A DNA stretch of 64,000 nucleotides from JAIBJN01 sp963811635 (GTDB lineage Bacteria; Actinomycetota; Thermoleophilia; Gaiellales; Gaiellaceae), in the NCBI GenBank assembly GCA_963811635.1, contig CAWESB010000008.1, forward strand, positions 62,001 through 126,000, written 5' to 3'. Below are positions 1-7,015 of the stretch, piece by piece. Under the pieces are notes generated by a model. The model was not told where the DNA came from and searched no databases. It saw only the letters and a list, made by a program, of their open reading frames with translations. Made by a program: the position numbers and the translations under genes. Within the stretch, counting starts at the first letter, position 1, and each line of letters starts with the position of its first letter.

Positions 1-938
1 GCGCCGCCGCCGACGACGGTCCAGGGGCCCATGATCCAGCCCATGTCCGTGGAGAAGTGGAGGACGTCCTCGGGGTGGACGTCGGCCTGGTAGGCGACCT
101 CGCGGGCGATCGAGACCAGGAAGCCGCCCTGGACGTGCAGGACGCCCTTCGGCCTTCCGGTCGTGCCCGAGGTGTAGGTGAGCAGGTACGGGTGCTCGCT
201 GTCGACCTCGAGCGGAGCCAGCTCACCGGGGCTCTCGTCGACGATCGCGCCCCAGCCGGCGTCCCGCTCCCAGGTGACCACGTGCTCGACGGACGGGGCA
301 CCGCGGACGGCCTCGTCCACGGTCTCACGCATCGGCAGTCGGCTCCCGCGCCGCAACGAGTAGTCGGCGGTGATGACCACCTTCGCCTCGGCGTCACGCA
401 GGCGCTGCAGCACGGCGGGAGCCGCGAAGCCGGAGAAGAGCGGCATCTGCACGGCGCCGATGTGCGCGCATGCGTGCGAGGCGACGACGACCTCGGGGCA
501 CATCGGCATATAGATCGCGACCCGGTCGCCGGGATCGACGCCGAGCCGGACGAGGCCCTCGGCCAGCCGGGTCACGTCTCGTGAGAGCTCCGCGAAGGTG
601 AGCTCGCGGCGCGAGCCGTCCTCGCCGGCAAACACCGCTCCGACGCGGTCCGGGTCGCGCTCGGCCCAACGGTGGACGCAGTTGCGCGCGATCGACACCG
701 TCGCGCCATTGAACCAGGTCGTCCACTCGGGCCCGCGCGAGTCGTCGTAGACCGACTCCCACGGTCGGGAGAACTCGAGCCCGAGGTCCTCGACGACCGC
801 GGGCCAGAACCAGTCGGGGTCGTCCTGCGAACGCCGGACGAGCTCCCAGTAGCCGTCGAGGCCGTGTTTTTGCAGCAGCCGGACGACGTTCGCGCGGGCG
901 AGCGTCTCCTCGTCCGGTGTCCACACGACCTCGGCCAC
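1..938 (-). CDS. AMP-dependent acyl/acetyl-CoA synthetase, 3' end beyond window
   Basis: N-terminal 312 residues of an ANL-superfamily adenylating enzyme, which activates a carboxylate to acyl-AMP and then acyl-CoA. The reverse strand shows the P-loop-like motif TYTSGTTGRPKGVLH near residue 255, followed by the DMGWIMGPW core. The N-terminus (WTPDEETLARANVVRLL) resembles the extended leader of acetyl-CoA synthetases, so acetyl-CoA or propionyl-CoA synthetase is the likeliest subtype; the substrate cannot be fixed without the C-terminal domain, which lies outside. The start is a GTG at 938; no good in-frame ATG precedes it. It is divergent from the TetR gene and shares its 90-bp promoter region, so it may be co-regulated. 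Confidence 0.85.
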   Translation of the reverse strand, partial: MAEVVWTPDEETLARANVVRLLQKHGLDGYWELVRRSQDDPDWFWPAVVEDLGLEFSRPWESVYDDSRGPEWTTWFNGATVSIARNCVHRWAERDPDRVGAVFAGEDGSRRELTFAELSRDVTRLAEGLVRLGVDPGDRVAIYMPMCPEVVVASHACAHIGAVQMPLFSGFAAPAVLQRLRDAEAKVVITADYSLRRGSRLPMRETVDEAVRGAPSVEHVVTWERDAGWGAIVDESPGELAPLEVDSEHPYLLTYTSGTTGRPKGVLHVQGGFLVSIAREVAYQADVHPEDVLHFSTDMGWIMGPWTVVGGG

Positions 939-983
939 AGCACCGTCAAGTCTACGAGTGGGCAGGGTTTCGACGGTTCGCCC

Positions 984-1025
984 TTGACAATGAGTGAACG
1001 CTCACCCATAATGAGCGAGCACTCA
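984..1025 (+). promoter_or_regulatory. Consensus promoter with paired TetR-type operators
   Basis: A near-perfect sigma-70-type promoter reads TTGACA (984-989), 17-nt spacer, CATAAT (1007-1012). Two 14-bp imperfect palindromes, TGAGTGAACGCTCA (991-1004) and TGAGCGAGCACTCA (1012-1025), lie in the spacer and over the -10/start site, spaced two helical turns apart. This is the layout expected for auto-repression by the TetR protein encoded immediately downstream. Promoter and palindromes are seen directly; the identity of the bound protein is inferred. Confidence 0.8.
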
Positions 1026-1028
1026 CTC

Positions 1029-1682
1029 ATGGTCGAAACAGTCGAAACCAAGCCAACCCTGCGCCGCCGAATCATCGAGGCTGCGGACGCACTCATCCGC
1101 GAGCACGGCCTGGGCGGCGCCACCACACGGGAGATCGCCAAGGCTGCCGGGTGCGCCGAGGGGTCGATCTACGTCCACTTCGAGGACAAGATCGACCTCG
1201 TCATCGCGGTGATCGTCGAGCGGGAACCCTTCTTCGCCGAGCTGCTCGAGCTGCCGGCGAAGGCCGGGGAGAACGCCGTCGAGGACAACCTCGTGCCGTG
1301 GGTGGAGGAGCTGCTCCAGCTCCTGCGCGACAACCAGCCGATCTTCTATGCCCTCATGGGCGACCGCAACGTCTTTGCCCGGTTCAAGGAGCGCCTGCGG
1401 GAGCGGGAGACGGGACCCGTGGCCGTCTTCAAAGCCGCCACCGAGTACGTGCGCGCCGAGCAGGAGCTCCGGCGCCTCGACCCCGGCGTGCCGCCGGACG
1501 TCGTTGCCTCGATCCTGATCGGCGCCTGCCGCGACCAGACGTTGACGCGCGCGCTCGCCGGAGTCGAGCCGACCGCGTCCGAGGTGTTCGCGCGGGCGCT
1601 CGTACGAACCGTCGTCTTCGGCCTCGCGCCCGACCCGGCGCGTGCGCCCTCACCCACGAACGCCGAGGAGGAAGCCTCGTGA
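1029..1682 (+). CDS. TetR/AcrR family transcriptional regulator
   Basis: A 217-residue one-component repressor. The N-terminal helix-turn-helix spans about residues 10-55 (ATTREIAKAAGCAEGSIYVHF), typical of TetR; the rest is a helical ligand-binding domain with no recognisable specificity. The chosen ATG (1029) gives a nearly leaderless message (start site predicted about 10 nt upstream). In-frame ATGs at 1011 and 990 are alternatives but would place coding sequence inside the promoter. The stop overlaps the exporter start by 4 nt (GTGA), so both are translated from one message; the regulator probably controls the exporter in response to a drug or metabolite. Confidence 0.88.
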   Translation: MVETVETKPTLRRRIIEAADALIREHGLGGATTREIAKAAGCAEGSIYVHFEDKIDLVIAVIVEREPFFAELLELPAKAGENAVEDNLVPWVEELLQLLRDNQPIFYALMGDRNVFARFKERLRERETGPVAVFKAATEYVRAEQELRRLDPGVPPDVVASILIGACRDQTLTRALAGVEPTASEVFARALVRTVVFGLAPDPARAPSPTNAEEEAS

Positions 1683-3112
1683 AAGCAAAGATCTTCGCGG
1701 ACGAGAACCGCAAGTGGTGGACCCTGGGAGCGCTCGCGTTCGCGCTCTTCATGATCATGCTCGACAACACCGTCGTGAACGTCGCCCTCCCGTCGATCCA
1801 GCGCGACCTGGGGATCGGCCTCTCGGAGCTCGAGTGGACGGTGAACGCGTACGCCCTCACCTTCGCCGTGCTGATGCTCTCCGGCGGGAAGCTTGCCGAC
1901 TTCTTCGGCCGCAAGCGCGTCTTTCTGATCGGCCTCGCCGTCTTCACGCTCTCGTCGCTCTTCTGCGGCTTCGCCACCTCCGGCGACACGCTGATCGGCG
2001 CGCGCACGGCGCAGGGCGTGGGCGCGGCGCTGATGCTGCCGGCGACGCTGTCGATCATCTCCGCGACCTTCCCGCCGCACCAGCGCGGCATGGCGATCGG
2101 CATCTGGGCCGGCGTCTCCGCGATGGCCCTCGCGATCGGCCCGCTCATCGGCGGGCTCATCACCGAGCACATCGACTGGAGCTGGATCTTCTTCGTGAAC
2201 GTCCCCATCGGCGTCCTCGGCCTGATCGTCGGCTGGTTCGTGATCCGGGAGTCGCGCGACACCTCCTCCGACCAGCGGCTCGACATCCCCGGTCTCCTGG
2301 CGTCGGGCATCTCGCTCTTCGCGCTCACCTTCGCGCTGATCGAGGCCAACTCGTACGGCTGGACCGACCCGGTGATCATCGGGCTCTTCGTGACGTCCGC
2401 GGTCGCCATGGCTGCCTTCATCCTGCTCGAGCGGCACCAGCGCTCGCCGATGCTCGACCTGACGCTCTTCCGCAGCTCCACCTTCGCCGGCGCGAACGTC
2501 GTGGCGCTCCTTGTCACGCTCGCCATGTTCGGCGTCTTCTTCTTCATGTCGATCTACATGCAGAACATCCTCGGCTACTCCGCGACGAAGACGGGCGCGG
2601 CCTTCCTGCCGATGACGATCCTGATCATCCTGATCGCCCCGATCGCCGGGAAGTCCTCGGACCGGATCGGTTCGCGCGCGCTGATGACGGCCGGGATGCT
2701 GTGCCTTGCGACGTCGCTCGCGATCTTCTCGCGGCTCGGCCTCGACTCGACCTTCTGGAACATCCTCCCGGGCCTGATCGTCGGCGGCTTCGGAATGGGG
2801 CTCGTCATGACGCCGATGACGGCCGCCGCGCTCGGCTCCGTGCCGGTGGAGAAGTCCGGCGTCGGCTCCGGCGTCCTGAACACGTTCCGCCAGGTCGGCG
2901 GCGCGCTCGGGATCGCGGTCATGGGCGCGATCGTCGCGTCGTACGTCGACCTCGGTTCGGGCCGCCCCAACCCGGCCGACTTCATCGACGGCTTCCAGGT
3001 CGCTCTCCGGGTCAGCGCGGTGTTCGCTCTCATCGGCGCGGTCGTTGCGGTGACCACGATCCGCAAGCACCGCCACATGGACGCCGGCGAGCTCGCTGAG
3101 GTGGCCGCCTAG
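1679..3112 (+). CDS. MFS drug exporter, DHA2 (EmrB/QacA) type
   Basis: A 477-residue integral membrane protein of the 14-helix DHA2 drug:H+ antiporter family. The signature LDNTVVNVALPSI occurs in helix 1 (about residues 26-38), the loop motif GGKLADFFGRKRVF follows helix 2, and hydrophobic segments continue to the C-terminus. Starts at GTG 1679 overlapping the TetR stop by 4 nt; an upstream-extended reading frame has no support. Being in one operon with a TetR repressor is the classic arrangement of an inducible efflux pump. Substrate unknown. Confidence 0.9.
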   Translation: MKAKIFADENRKWWTLGALAFALFMIMLDNTVVNVALPSIQRDLGIGLSELEWTVNAYALTFAVLMLSGGKLADFFGRKRVFLIGLAVFTLSSLFCGFATSGDTLIGARTAQGVGAALMLPATLSIISATFPPHQRGMAIGIWAGVSAMALAIGPLIGGLITEHIDWSWIFFVNVPIGVLGLIVGWFVIRESRDTSSDQRLDIPGLLASGISLFALTFALIEANSYGWTDPVIIGLFVTSAVAMAAFILLERHQRSPMLDLTLFRSSTFAGANVVALLVTLAMFGVFFFMSIYMQNILGYSATKTGAAFLPMTILIILIAPIAGKSSDRIGSRALMTAGMLCLATSLAIFSRLGLDSTFWNILPGLIVGGFGMGLVMTPMTAAALGSVPVEKSGVGSGVLNTFRQVGGALGIAVMGAIVASYVDLGSGRPNPADFIDGFQVALRVSAVFALIGAVVAVTTIRKHRHMDAGELAEVAA

Positions 3113-3170
3113 GTACGCACTGCGATGATGAAGCGCCGTTCGCCGGTAGGAGGTAAGTAGGCGATCGGTA

Positions 3171-3191
3171 TGACCGCTTCACCGGCGGTCA
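3171..3191 (+). terminator. Hairpin after the exporter gene
   Basis: TGACCGC (3171-3177) and GCGGTCA (3185-3191) form a perfect 7-bp stem with a 7-nt loop, 58 nt after the MFS stop codon. No T-run follows, so it may be a weak or Rho-assisted terminator, or part of the neighbouring structured region. Confidence 0.35.
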
Positions 3192-3382
3192 AGAGGCTCC
3201 GAACGAGGGATGGAAAGAACACGGCCCCGCGCCGACAATTCCTTCCATGCTTCAGAAAAGGCGACAACCCGGAGACTTCGGCTCTGCGGCCCAGCCGATG
3301 CCTCCGGGTTGGTGTCGCCGGGAATTGGCGCGCCTCCCGCACCCCTCTTACCTGGCGTCTGGCAGAAGTGCGGAACGGTCTG

Positions 3383-3410
3383 ACTATAGCCCAGGCCTCC
3401 TGGAAGTCAA
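3383..3410 (-). promoter_or_regulatory. Minus-strand promoter reading into the structured region
   Basis: On the minus strand TTGACT (3410-3405), a 16-nt spacer and TATAGT (3388-3383) make a good sigma-70-type promoter in an otherwise very GC-rich stretch. Transcription would start near 3376 and cross the hairpin region. No protein gene lies in that direction before the exporter end at 3112, which favours a non-coding transcript. Confidence 0.5.
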
Positions 3411-3416
3411 GTAGCC

Positions 3417-3448
3417 TTGTGAAGTAATTTTTCACTCGTATAGTTCAC
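3417..3448 (+). promoter_or_regulatory. Promoter and repeat operator of the XRE-TPR gene
   Basis: TTGTGA (3417-3422), 16-nt spacer and TATAGT (3439-3444) form a promoter giving a very short leader with AGGAG at 3452-3456 before the ATG at 3460. GTGAA (3419-3423) and TTCAC (3431-3435) form an inverted repeat inside it, and a further TTCAC lies at 3444-3448. Such repeats overlapping the core promoter suggest autoregulation by the XRE protein; this is inference. Confidence 0.5.
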
Positions 3449-3459
3449 CTTAGGAGCCA

Positions 3460-4800
3460 ATGTCCGAGTACGCCGCACTCACCCGCCCTTCCGCACCCGC
3501 CCGCACCTCGCTGGGCGACCGGGTGCGCCAGCTTCGCATCGCCCACGGCCTGACCCAGACCGACCTGGCCGGCGAACGCTTCTCGAAGGAGTACGTCAGC
3601 CAGATCGAGCGCGGCAAGACCCGTCCGACCACCGAGACGATCGAGTGGCTGGCGGCGCGCCTAGGCGTCGACTCGAGCTTCCTCGAGACCGGCGTCTCCT
3701 CGAGCGAGCGCGAGCGCGTCGAGAGCGTGATCGCCCGCGCCGAGGCTTGCATCGAGAACGCCGAGTTCGCCGAGGCGGTCGAGGCGCTCGACAAGCTCGC
3801 CCCGGGGCTGCAGACGGTCGCCGCTCCCGAGCTCGAGCTCCGGGCGCTCCTCGCGACCGGCTGGGCGCGCATGTACATGGGCGAGGTCCGCAAGGCGATC
3901 GAGGCGCTCGATCGCGGCCGCGGGCTCTCCGAGGCGCCGACGTTCTCCGACGTCGACCGGGCAGAAGTTCTCTTCCGGCTGGCGACCTGCCGCTACAAGC
4001 TCAACTCGATCTCGACCGCGGTCGCGCTGTACTCCCAGGCGCTCGACCTCGTGGAGCGCTCGGGCCTTCCGTCCGACCGGCTCCGCTCGCACATCTACGC
4101 CTGGCGCTCCCGCTGCTACAGGCGGCAGCGGGACTTCGAGGGGGCAAAGGAGGACATCGAGCGCTCGCTCGAGCTCGCACGGGGCCTCAACGACCCCCGT
4201 GCCATGGCGAACGCCTACTTCCAGGCCTCGCTCGTCGCCGAGCGCACCGGCCACTGGGTCCTCGCGCGCTCCTACGCGGAGAAGGCCCGCGCGATCTACG
4301 AGGAGCTGCGCGACCAGTCGAACGTCGGCAAGCTGCTCAACGAGATCGGCGCCCTCAACTTCCAGCTCGGGAAGCCCGAGGATGCGGTCACCTATTTGAA
4401 GGAGTCCTTCAAGGTACTCCTGGATGTGGGCGACGACGTTGACGCCGCCCGCGTGATCTCGTCGCTCGCCCAGGTGCACCTCCGCACCGGGAAGGTCGAC
4501 CTCGCCGAGGAGCAGGCGCGTCAGGCGCTCGACATGCTCCACGACCGGGAGGACCACCTCGACGAGATCGGGAACGCGCAACTCGTGCTGGGACGCGCGT
4601 TGCTCGAGCAGGACAGGCTCGACGAGGCCGAGGAGATGCTCGCGGCCTCGGAAGCGAGCTTCGACCAGCTGTCCTCCATCAGCCACCGCGCCGAAACCTG
4701 GATCGCGCAGGGCGATCTCGTGGCGCGGAGGGGAGACGATCGCCAGGCGGCCAAGCAGTATCGCCGGGCCGCGGCGGCGCTCCAGGACTTCCACTTCTAG
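3460..4800 (+). CDS. XRE-family HTH regulator with TPR repeats (RRNPP-like)
   Basis: A 446-residue protein with an N-terminal XRE helix-turn-helix (about residues 17-75, LGDRVRQLRIAHGLTQTDLA and EYVSQIERGKTRPT), then helical repeats to the end recognisable as TPRs (for example NVGKLLNEIGALNFQLGKPE). This architecture, one HTH plus a right-handed TPR superhelix, is that of the peptide-sensing PlcR/NprR/Rgg (RRNPP) regulators of Firmicutes, though many actinobacterial XRE-TPR proteins have no known ligand. A short ORF with signal-peptide character begins 15 nt after its stop, as in PlcR-PapR or NprR-NprX. A second protein of the same architecture lies at 16161-17462. Confidence 0.85.
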   Translation: MSEYAALTRPSAPARTSLGDRVRQLRIAHGLTQTDLAGERFSKEYVSQIERGKTRPTTETIEWLAARLGVDSSFLETGVSSSERERVESVIARAEACIENAEFAEAVEALDKLAPGLQTVAAPELELRALLATGWARMYMGEVRKAIEALDRGRGLSEAPTFSDVDRAEVLFRLATCRYKLNSISTAVALYSQALDLVERSGLPSDRLRSHIYAWRSRCYRRQRDFEGAKEDIERSLELARGLNDPRAMANAYFQASLVAERTGHWVLARSYAEKARAIYEELRDQSNVGKLLNEIGALNFQLGKPEDAVTYLKESFKVLLDVGDDVDAARVISSLAQVHLRTGKVDLAEEQARQALDMLHDREDHLDEIGNAQLVLGRALLEQDRLDEAEEMLAASEASFDQLSSISHRAETWIAQGDLVARRGDDRQAAKQYRRAAAALQDFHF

Positions 4801-4815
4801 AAGGAGGTGACGACT

Positions 4816-4902
4816 ATGAAGGTGAAGGCTCTTCTGACGCTGACCGCCCTGGTCGCGTTCCTCGCGCCGCTGGCCGGCTTCGGCCATTTCGACGGCCACT
4901 AG
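4816..4902 (+). CDS. 28-residue signal-peptide-like small ORF
   Basis: Too short for usual ORF calling but strongly supported: an ideal Shine-Dalgarno (AAGGAGGTGA, 4801-4810) lies at correct spacing from ATG 4816. The product begins MKVK, continues with a 16-residue hydrophobic core (ALLTLTALVAFLAPLA) and ends GFGHFDGH before TAG. That is the build of a secretory signal peptide with a tiny mature tail, as in pre-pro signalling peptides. It lies directly after, and presumably in one operon with, the XRE-TPR regulator. Alternatives are a small membrane peptide or a leader peptide. Expression and export are not shown. Confidence 0.6.
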   Translation: MKVKALLTLTALVAFLAPLAGFGHFDGH

Positions 4903-5055
4903 TCCGCGGGCTCTGCCCGTCCGCTAGCTCAAGGGAAGGGTTCGACGCGCGAGGTCAGGCCTCACGCGCTCGAAACCCCTGCGGCACAAACGTCGGCACC
5001 GCCTGAACCCCTCGTGGGTTGGCCTCCTCGACGGCCGCCAGAACGGGGGGGAAGG

Positions 5056-5214
5056 ATGCGGAACGTGGATGTCGAACTTCTCCGGCGCGCGACCCGAGAT
5101 TTCGTTCCATCCATGGAAGAGCGTCCTTCCCTCCGTCCACTCGCTCCGCTCCTCGGCGTGCTGGGGGCCATGTGGCTCGCAGCCCTCGGGCTGATCGCCC
5201 AGCAGCTCCTCTAG
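5056..5214 (+). CDS. Possible 52-residue single-pass membrane protein
   Basis: Open frame with a GGGGGGAAGG purine run just before ATG 5056. The product has a charged N-terminal half (MRNVDVELLRRATRDFVP) and a C-terminal hydrophobic stretch (LGVLGAMWLAALGLIAQQLL) ending at the stop, like a tail-anchored peptide. It sits between the XRE-TPR/peptide pair and the convergent CBS gene. No family recognised; a GTG at 5014 is an alternative start. The region is GC-rich, where chance ORFs are common. Confidence 0.4.
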   Translation: MRNVDVELLRRATRDFVPSMEERPSLRPLAPLLGVLGAMWLAALGLIAQQLL

Positions 5215-5218
5215 CGAG

Positions 5219-5626
5219 CTAGGCGGGCTCCGAGCCCAGCCGCACGCCCGGAACGGCCCGCACACTCGCGGCCATCACGTCGCGGATCGACACGATCCCG
5301 ACGACGCGCCCGTCCTCGACGATCGGCAGGTGGCGGAAGCCGTGCATCATCATCGTCTCGAGGCTCTCCGCCGCCGTCGTCTCCTCGCCGGCCACGATCG
5401 GGTCCTCGGTCATCCACTCGCGCACGCGCGCGTCGCTCGAGTGCACTCGGCCGGCGACCGCACGGAGGACGTCGCGCTCGGTCAGGATCCCGATCAGGCG
5501 TCCGCCGTCGAGCACGACAGCGGAGCCGACGCCCTCGTCCGTCATGCGCTCCGCGGCCTCGCCGAGCGTGTCCTCGGGAGCGACCGCGAGCAGGTTGCGT
5601 GACATCAGCTCCCCCAGGATGGCCAT
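5219..5626 (-). CDS. Tandem CBS-domain protein
   Basis: A 135-residue stand-alone protein of two CBS motifs: MSRNLLAVAPEDTLGEAAE (from about residue 8), then MTEDPIVAGEETTAAESLE, each followed by the GxLTERDVLRAV / GIVSIRDVM signature. Paired CBS modules bind adenosyl ligands (AMP, ATP, SAM) and usually regulate a partner enzyme or channel; the partner is not evident here. It is convergent with the small ORF upstream and divergent from the sulfurtransferase at 5702. The ATG at 5626 is preceded by only weak ribosome-binding sequence. Confidence 0.85.
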   Translation of the reverse strand: MAILGELMSRNLLAVAPEDTLGEAAERMTDEGVGSAVVLDGGRLIGILTERDVLRAVAGRVHSSDARVREWMTEDPIVAGEETTAAESLETMMMHGFRHLPIVEDGRVVGIVSIRDVMAASVRAVPGVRLGSEPA

Positions 5627-5659
5627 CCAGCGAGGATAGCCAGCGAGGTTCTATACTGT

Positions 5660-5678
5660 CGCTTCACTTTCTGAAGCG
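5660..5678 (+). promoter_or_regulatory. Palindrome between the CBS and sulfurtransferase genes
   Basis: CGCTTCA (5660-5666) and TGAAGCG (5672-5678) make a perfect 7-bp inverted repeat with a 5-nt centre, immediately after TATACT (5652-5657), a possible -10 element for the sulfurtransferase. Its position at the likely transcription start suits an operator or a 5'-UTR hairpin. The regulator is unknown. Confidence 0.45.
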
Positions 5679-5701
5679 ATAAATCACGTTGGAGGTGCTG
5701 C

Positions 5702-6553
5702 ATGGCGGAGAACGGATACGCCAACCCCGTCCTCGTCACGACCGAGTGGGCCGCTGAGCATCTCGGGGACGACGGCCTGGTCGTCGCCGAGGTCGACGAA
5801 AACACCGACCTGTACGAGGAGGGGCACATCCCCGGAGCGGTCAAGCTCCACTGGCGCGAGGACCTCCAGGATCCGGTCGAGCGCGACATCGTCGATCGGA
5901 CGACCTTCGAGAGCGTCCTCGGCGAGCGTGGGATCGACAACGACACGACGGTCGTCCTCTACGGCGACAAGAACAACTGGTTCGCGGCCTACGCGTACTG
6001 GTACCTGAAGGTCTACGGCCACGGCGACGTTCGCATCCTCGACGGCGGCCGGCAGAAGTGGATCGACGAGGGGCGCGAGCTGACCACAGACGTCCCTCCT
6101 CCCGCTGCCAAGTCCTACTCGGCGTCCGAGCGCGACGAATCCATCCGCGCCTATCGCGACCAGGTCCGGGAGTGGCTGGCCGGTGGCGGGGTCTCCCTCG
6201 TCGACGTCCGCTCCCCGGGCGAGTACGCGGGCGAGCTGATCGCCCCGCCCGGCTACGAGCAGGAGGGCGCCCAGCGCGCGGGCCACATCCCCACGGCGGC
6301 GTCGATTCCGTGGGCGAGCGCGGTTCGCGACGACGGCACCTTCAAGCCCGCCGACGAGCTGCGGGAGCTCTACGGGAGCAAGGGCGTCACGGGCGAGCAG
6401 CCGATCACCGCCTACTGCCGGATCGGCGAGCGCTCCGCCCACACGTGGTTCGTCCTGCGCGAGCTCCTCGGCTACGAGGACGTGCGCAACTACGACGGCT
6501 CGTGGACCGAGTGGGGCAACCTCGTCGACGTCCCGATCGAGAAGGGCTCCTAG
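5702..6553 (+). CDS. sseA: Sulfurtransferase (thiosulfate/3-mercaptopyruvate), two rhodanese domains
   Basis: A 283-residue enzyme with two rhodanese modules: an inactive N-terminal one (residues ~10-130, VAEVDENTDLYEEGHIPGA) and a catalytic C-terminal one (~155-275). The active-site Cys239 lies in the loop CRIGERSAHTW. The CRIGERS loop is typical of actinobacterial SseA-type thiosulfate sulfurtransferases, which transfer sulfane sulfur to cyanide, thiols or proteins in the cytoplasm. GGAGGTG precedes the ATG. A palindrome upstream (5660-5678) may control it. Substrate preference cannot be read from the sequence alone. Confidence 0.9.
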   Translation: MAENGYANPVLVTTEWAAEHLGDDGLVVAEVDENTDLYEEGHIPGAVKLHWREDLQDPVERDIVDRTTFESVLGERGIDNDTTVVLYGDKNNWFAAYAYWYLKVYGHGDVRILDGGRQKWIDEGRELTTDVPPPAAKSYSASERDESIRAYRDQVREWLAGGGVSLVDVRSPGEYAGELIAPPGYEQEGAQRAGHIPTAASIPWASAVRDDGTFKPADELRELYGSKGVTGEQPITAYCRIGERSAHTWFVLRELLGYEDVRNYDGSWTEWGNLVDVPIEKGS

Positions 6554-6607
6554 CAGCGATTCAACCTCCGGTGTACCCTCGGCTCGTCGTCGAGCCGGGG
6601 GTGCGCC

Positions 6608-7015
6608 GTGCTGAAAGAGTTCCGAGACTTTCTCCTTCGCGGCAACCTGCTGGAGATCGCCGTCGGGCTGGTGCTGGCGCTCGCCTTCACGATGGTCGTG
6701 AACTCGCTCGTCGAGGACCTGCTCACGCCGCTGATCGCGGCCATCTTCGGCAAGCCGGACTTCTCCGGGCTGACCTTCACGATCAACGAGAGCACGTTCC
6801 GCTACGGCGAGTTCCTGAACGCGGTGATCGCATTCCTCCTGATCGCGGCCGTGCTCTTCTTTCTCGTGGTCAAGCCGACGAACGCGCTGGCGGCACGGCG
6901 GGCGGACCGCGAGGAGGAGGCGATCACCCGGCAGTGCCCCGAGTGCCTGAGCGAGATACCGGTCGGTGCGCGGCGGTGCGCCTTCTGCACGGTGGAGGTC
7001 GTCCCGTCGGCCTGA
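6608..7015 (+). CDS. mscL: Large-conductance mechanosensitive channel with C-terminal zinc ribbon
   Basis: A 135-residue MscL: N-terminal amphipathic helix (LKEFRDFLLRGNLLEIAVG), TM1 with the AVGLVLALAF gate sequence, a periplasmic loop and TM2 (AVIAFLLIAAVLFFLVV). The channel releases solutes during hypo-osmotic shock. Instead of ending in a plain C-terminal helix, it carries two CxxC pairs, Cys110/113 and Cys124/127 (CPEC and CAFC), a zinc-ribbon knuckle in the cytoplasmic tail. GTG 6608 is the start. It overlaps or abuts the racemase gene downstream. Confidence 0.92.
   Translation: MLKEFRDFLLRGNLLEIAVGLVLALAFTMVVNSLVEDLLTPLIAAIFGKPDFSGLTFTINESTFRYGEFLNAVIAFLLIAAVLFFLVVKPTNALAARRADREEEAITRQCPECLSEIPVGARRCAFCTVEVVPSA

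Larger units (their letters stand above)
3113..3459. ncRNA. Intergenic region with long imperfect hairpin; candidate structured RNA
   Basis: These 347 nt hold no convincing gene; the two open frames here lack start-site signals and look random. The strand folds strongly: CGCGCC-gac-AATTCC (3228-3242) pairs with GGAATT-GGCGCG (3321-3332). Inside it GGCGACAACCCGGAG (3260-3274) pairs with 3302-3319, and within that TCGGCT (3278-3283) pairs with AGCCGA (3293-3298) across a symmetric 3x3 loop. A 17-nt one-sided bulge (3243-3259) separates the two stems. A minus-strand promoter sits just beyond it (3383-3410), so a transcript of about 150-250 nt reading toward 3113 is plausible. The rod-with-bulge shape recalls 6S-type RNAs, but no known RNA family was recognised. 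Confidence 0.4.

Noticed and set aside
3109..3435. Open frames of 108 (minus) and 85 (plus) codons between the exporter and XRE-TPR genes
   Set aside because: No ribosome-binding site or family resemblance, and composition is that of the folded RNA-like element; treated as non-coding.
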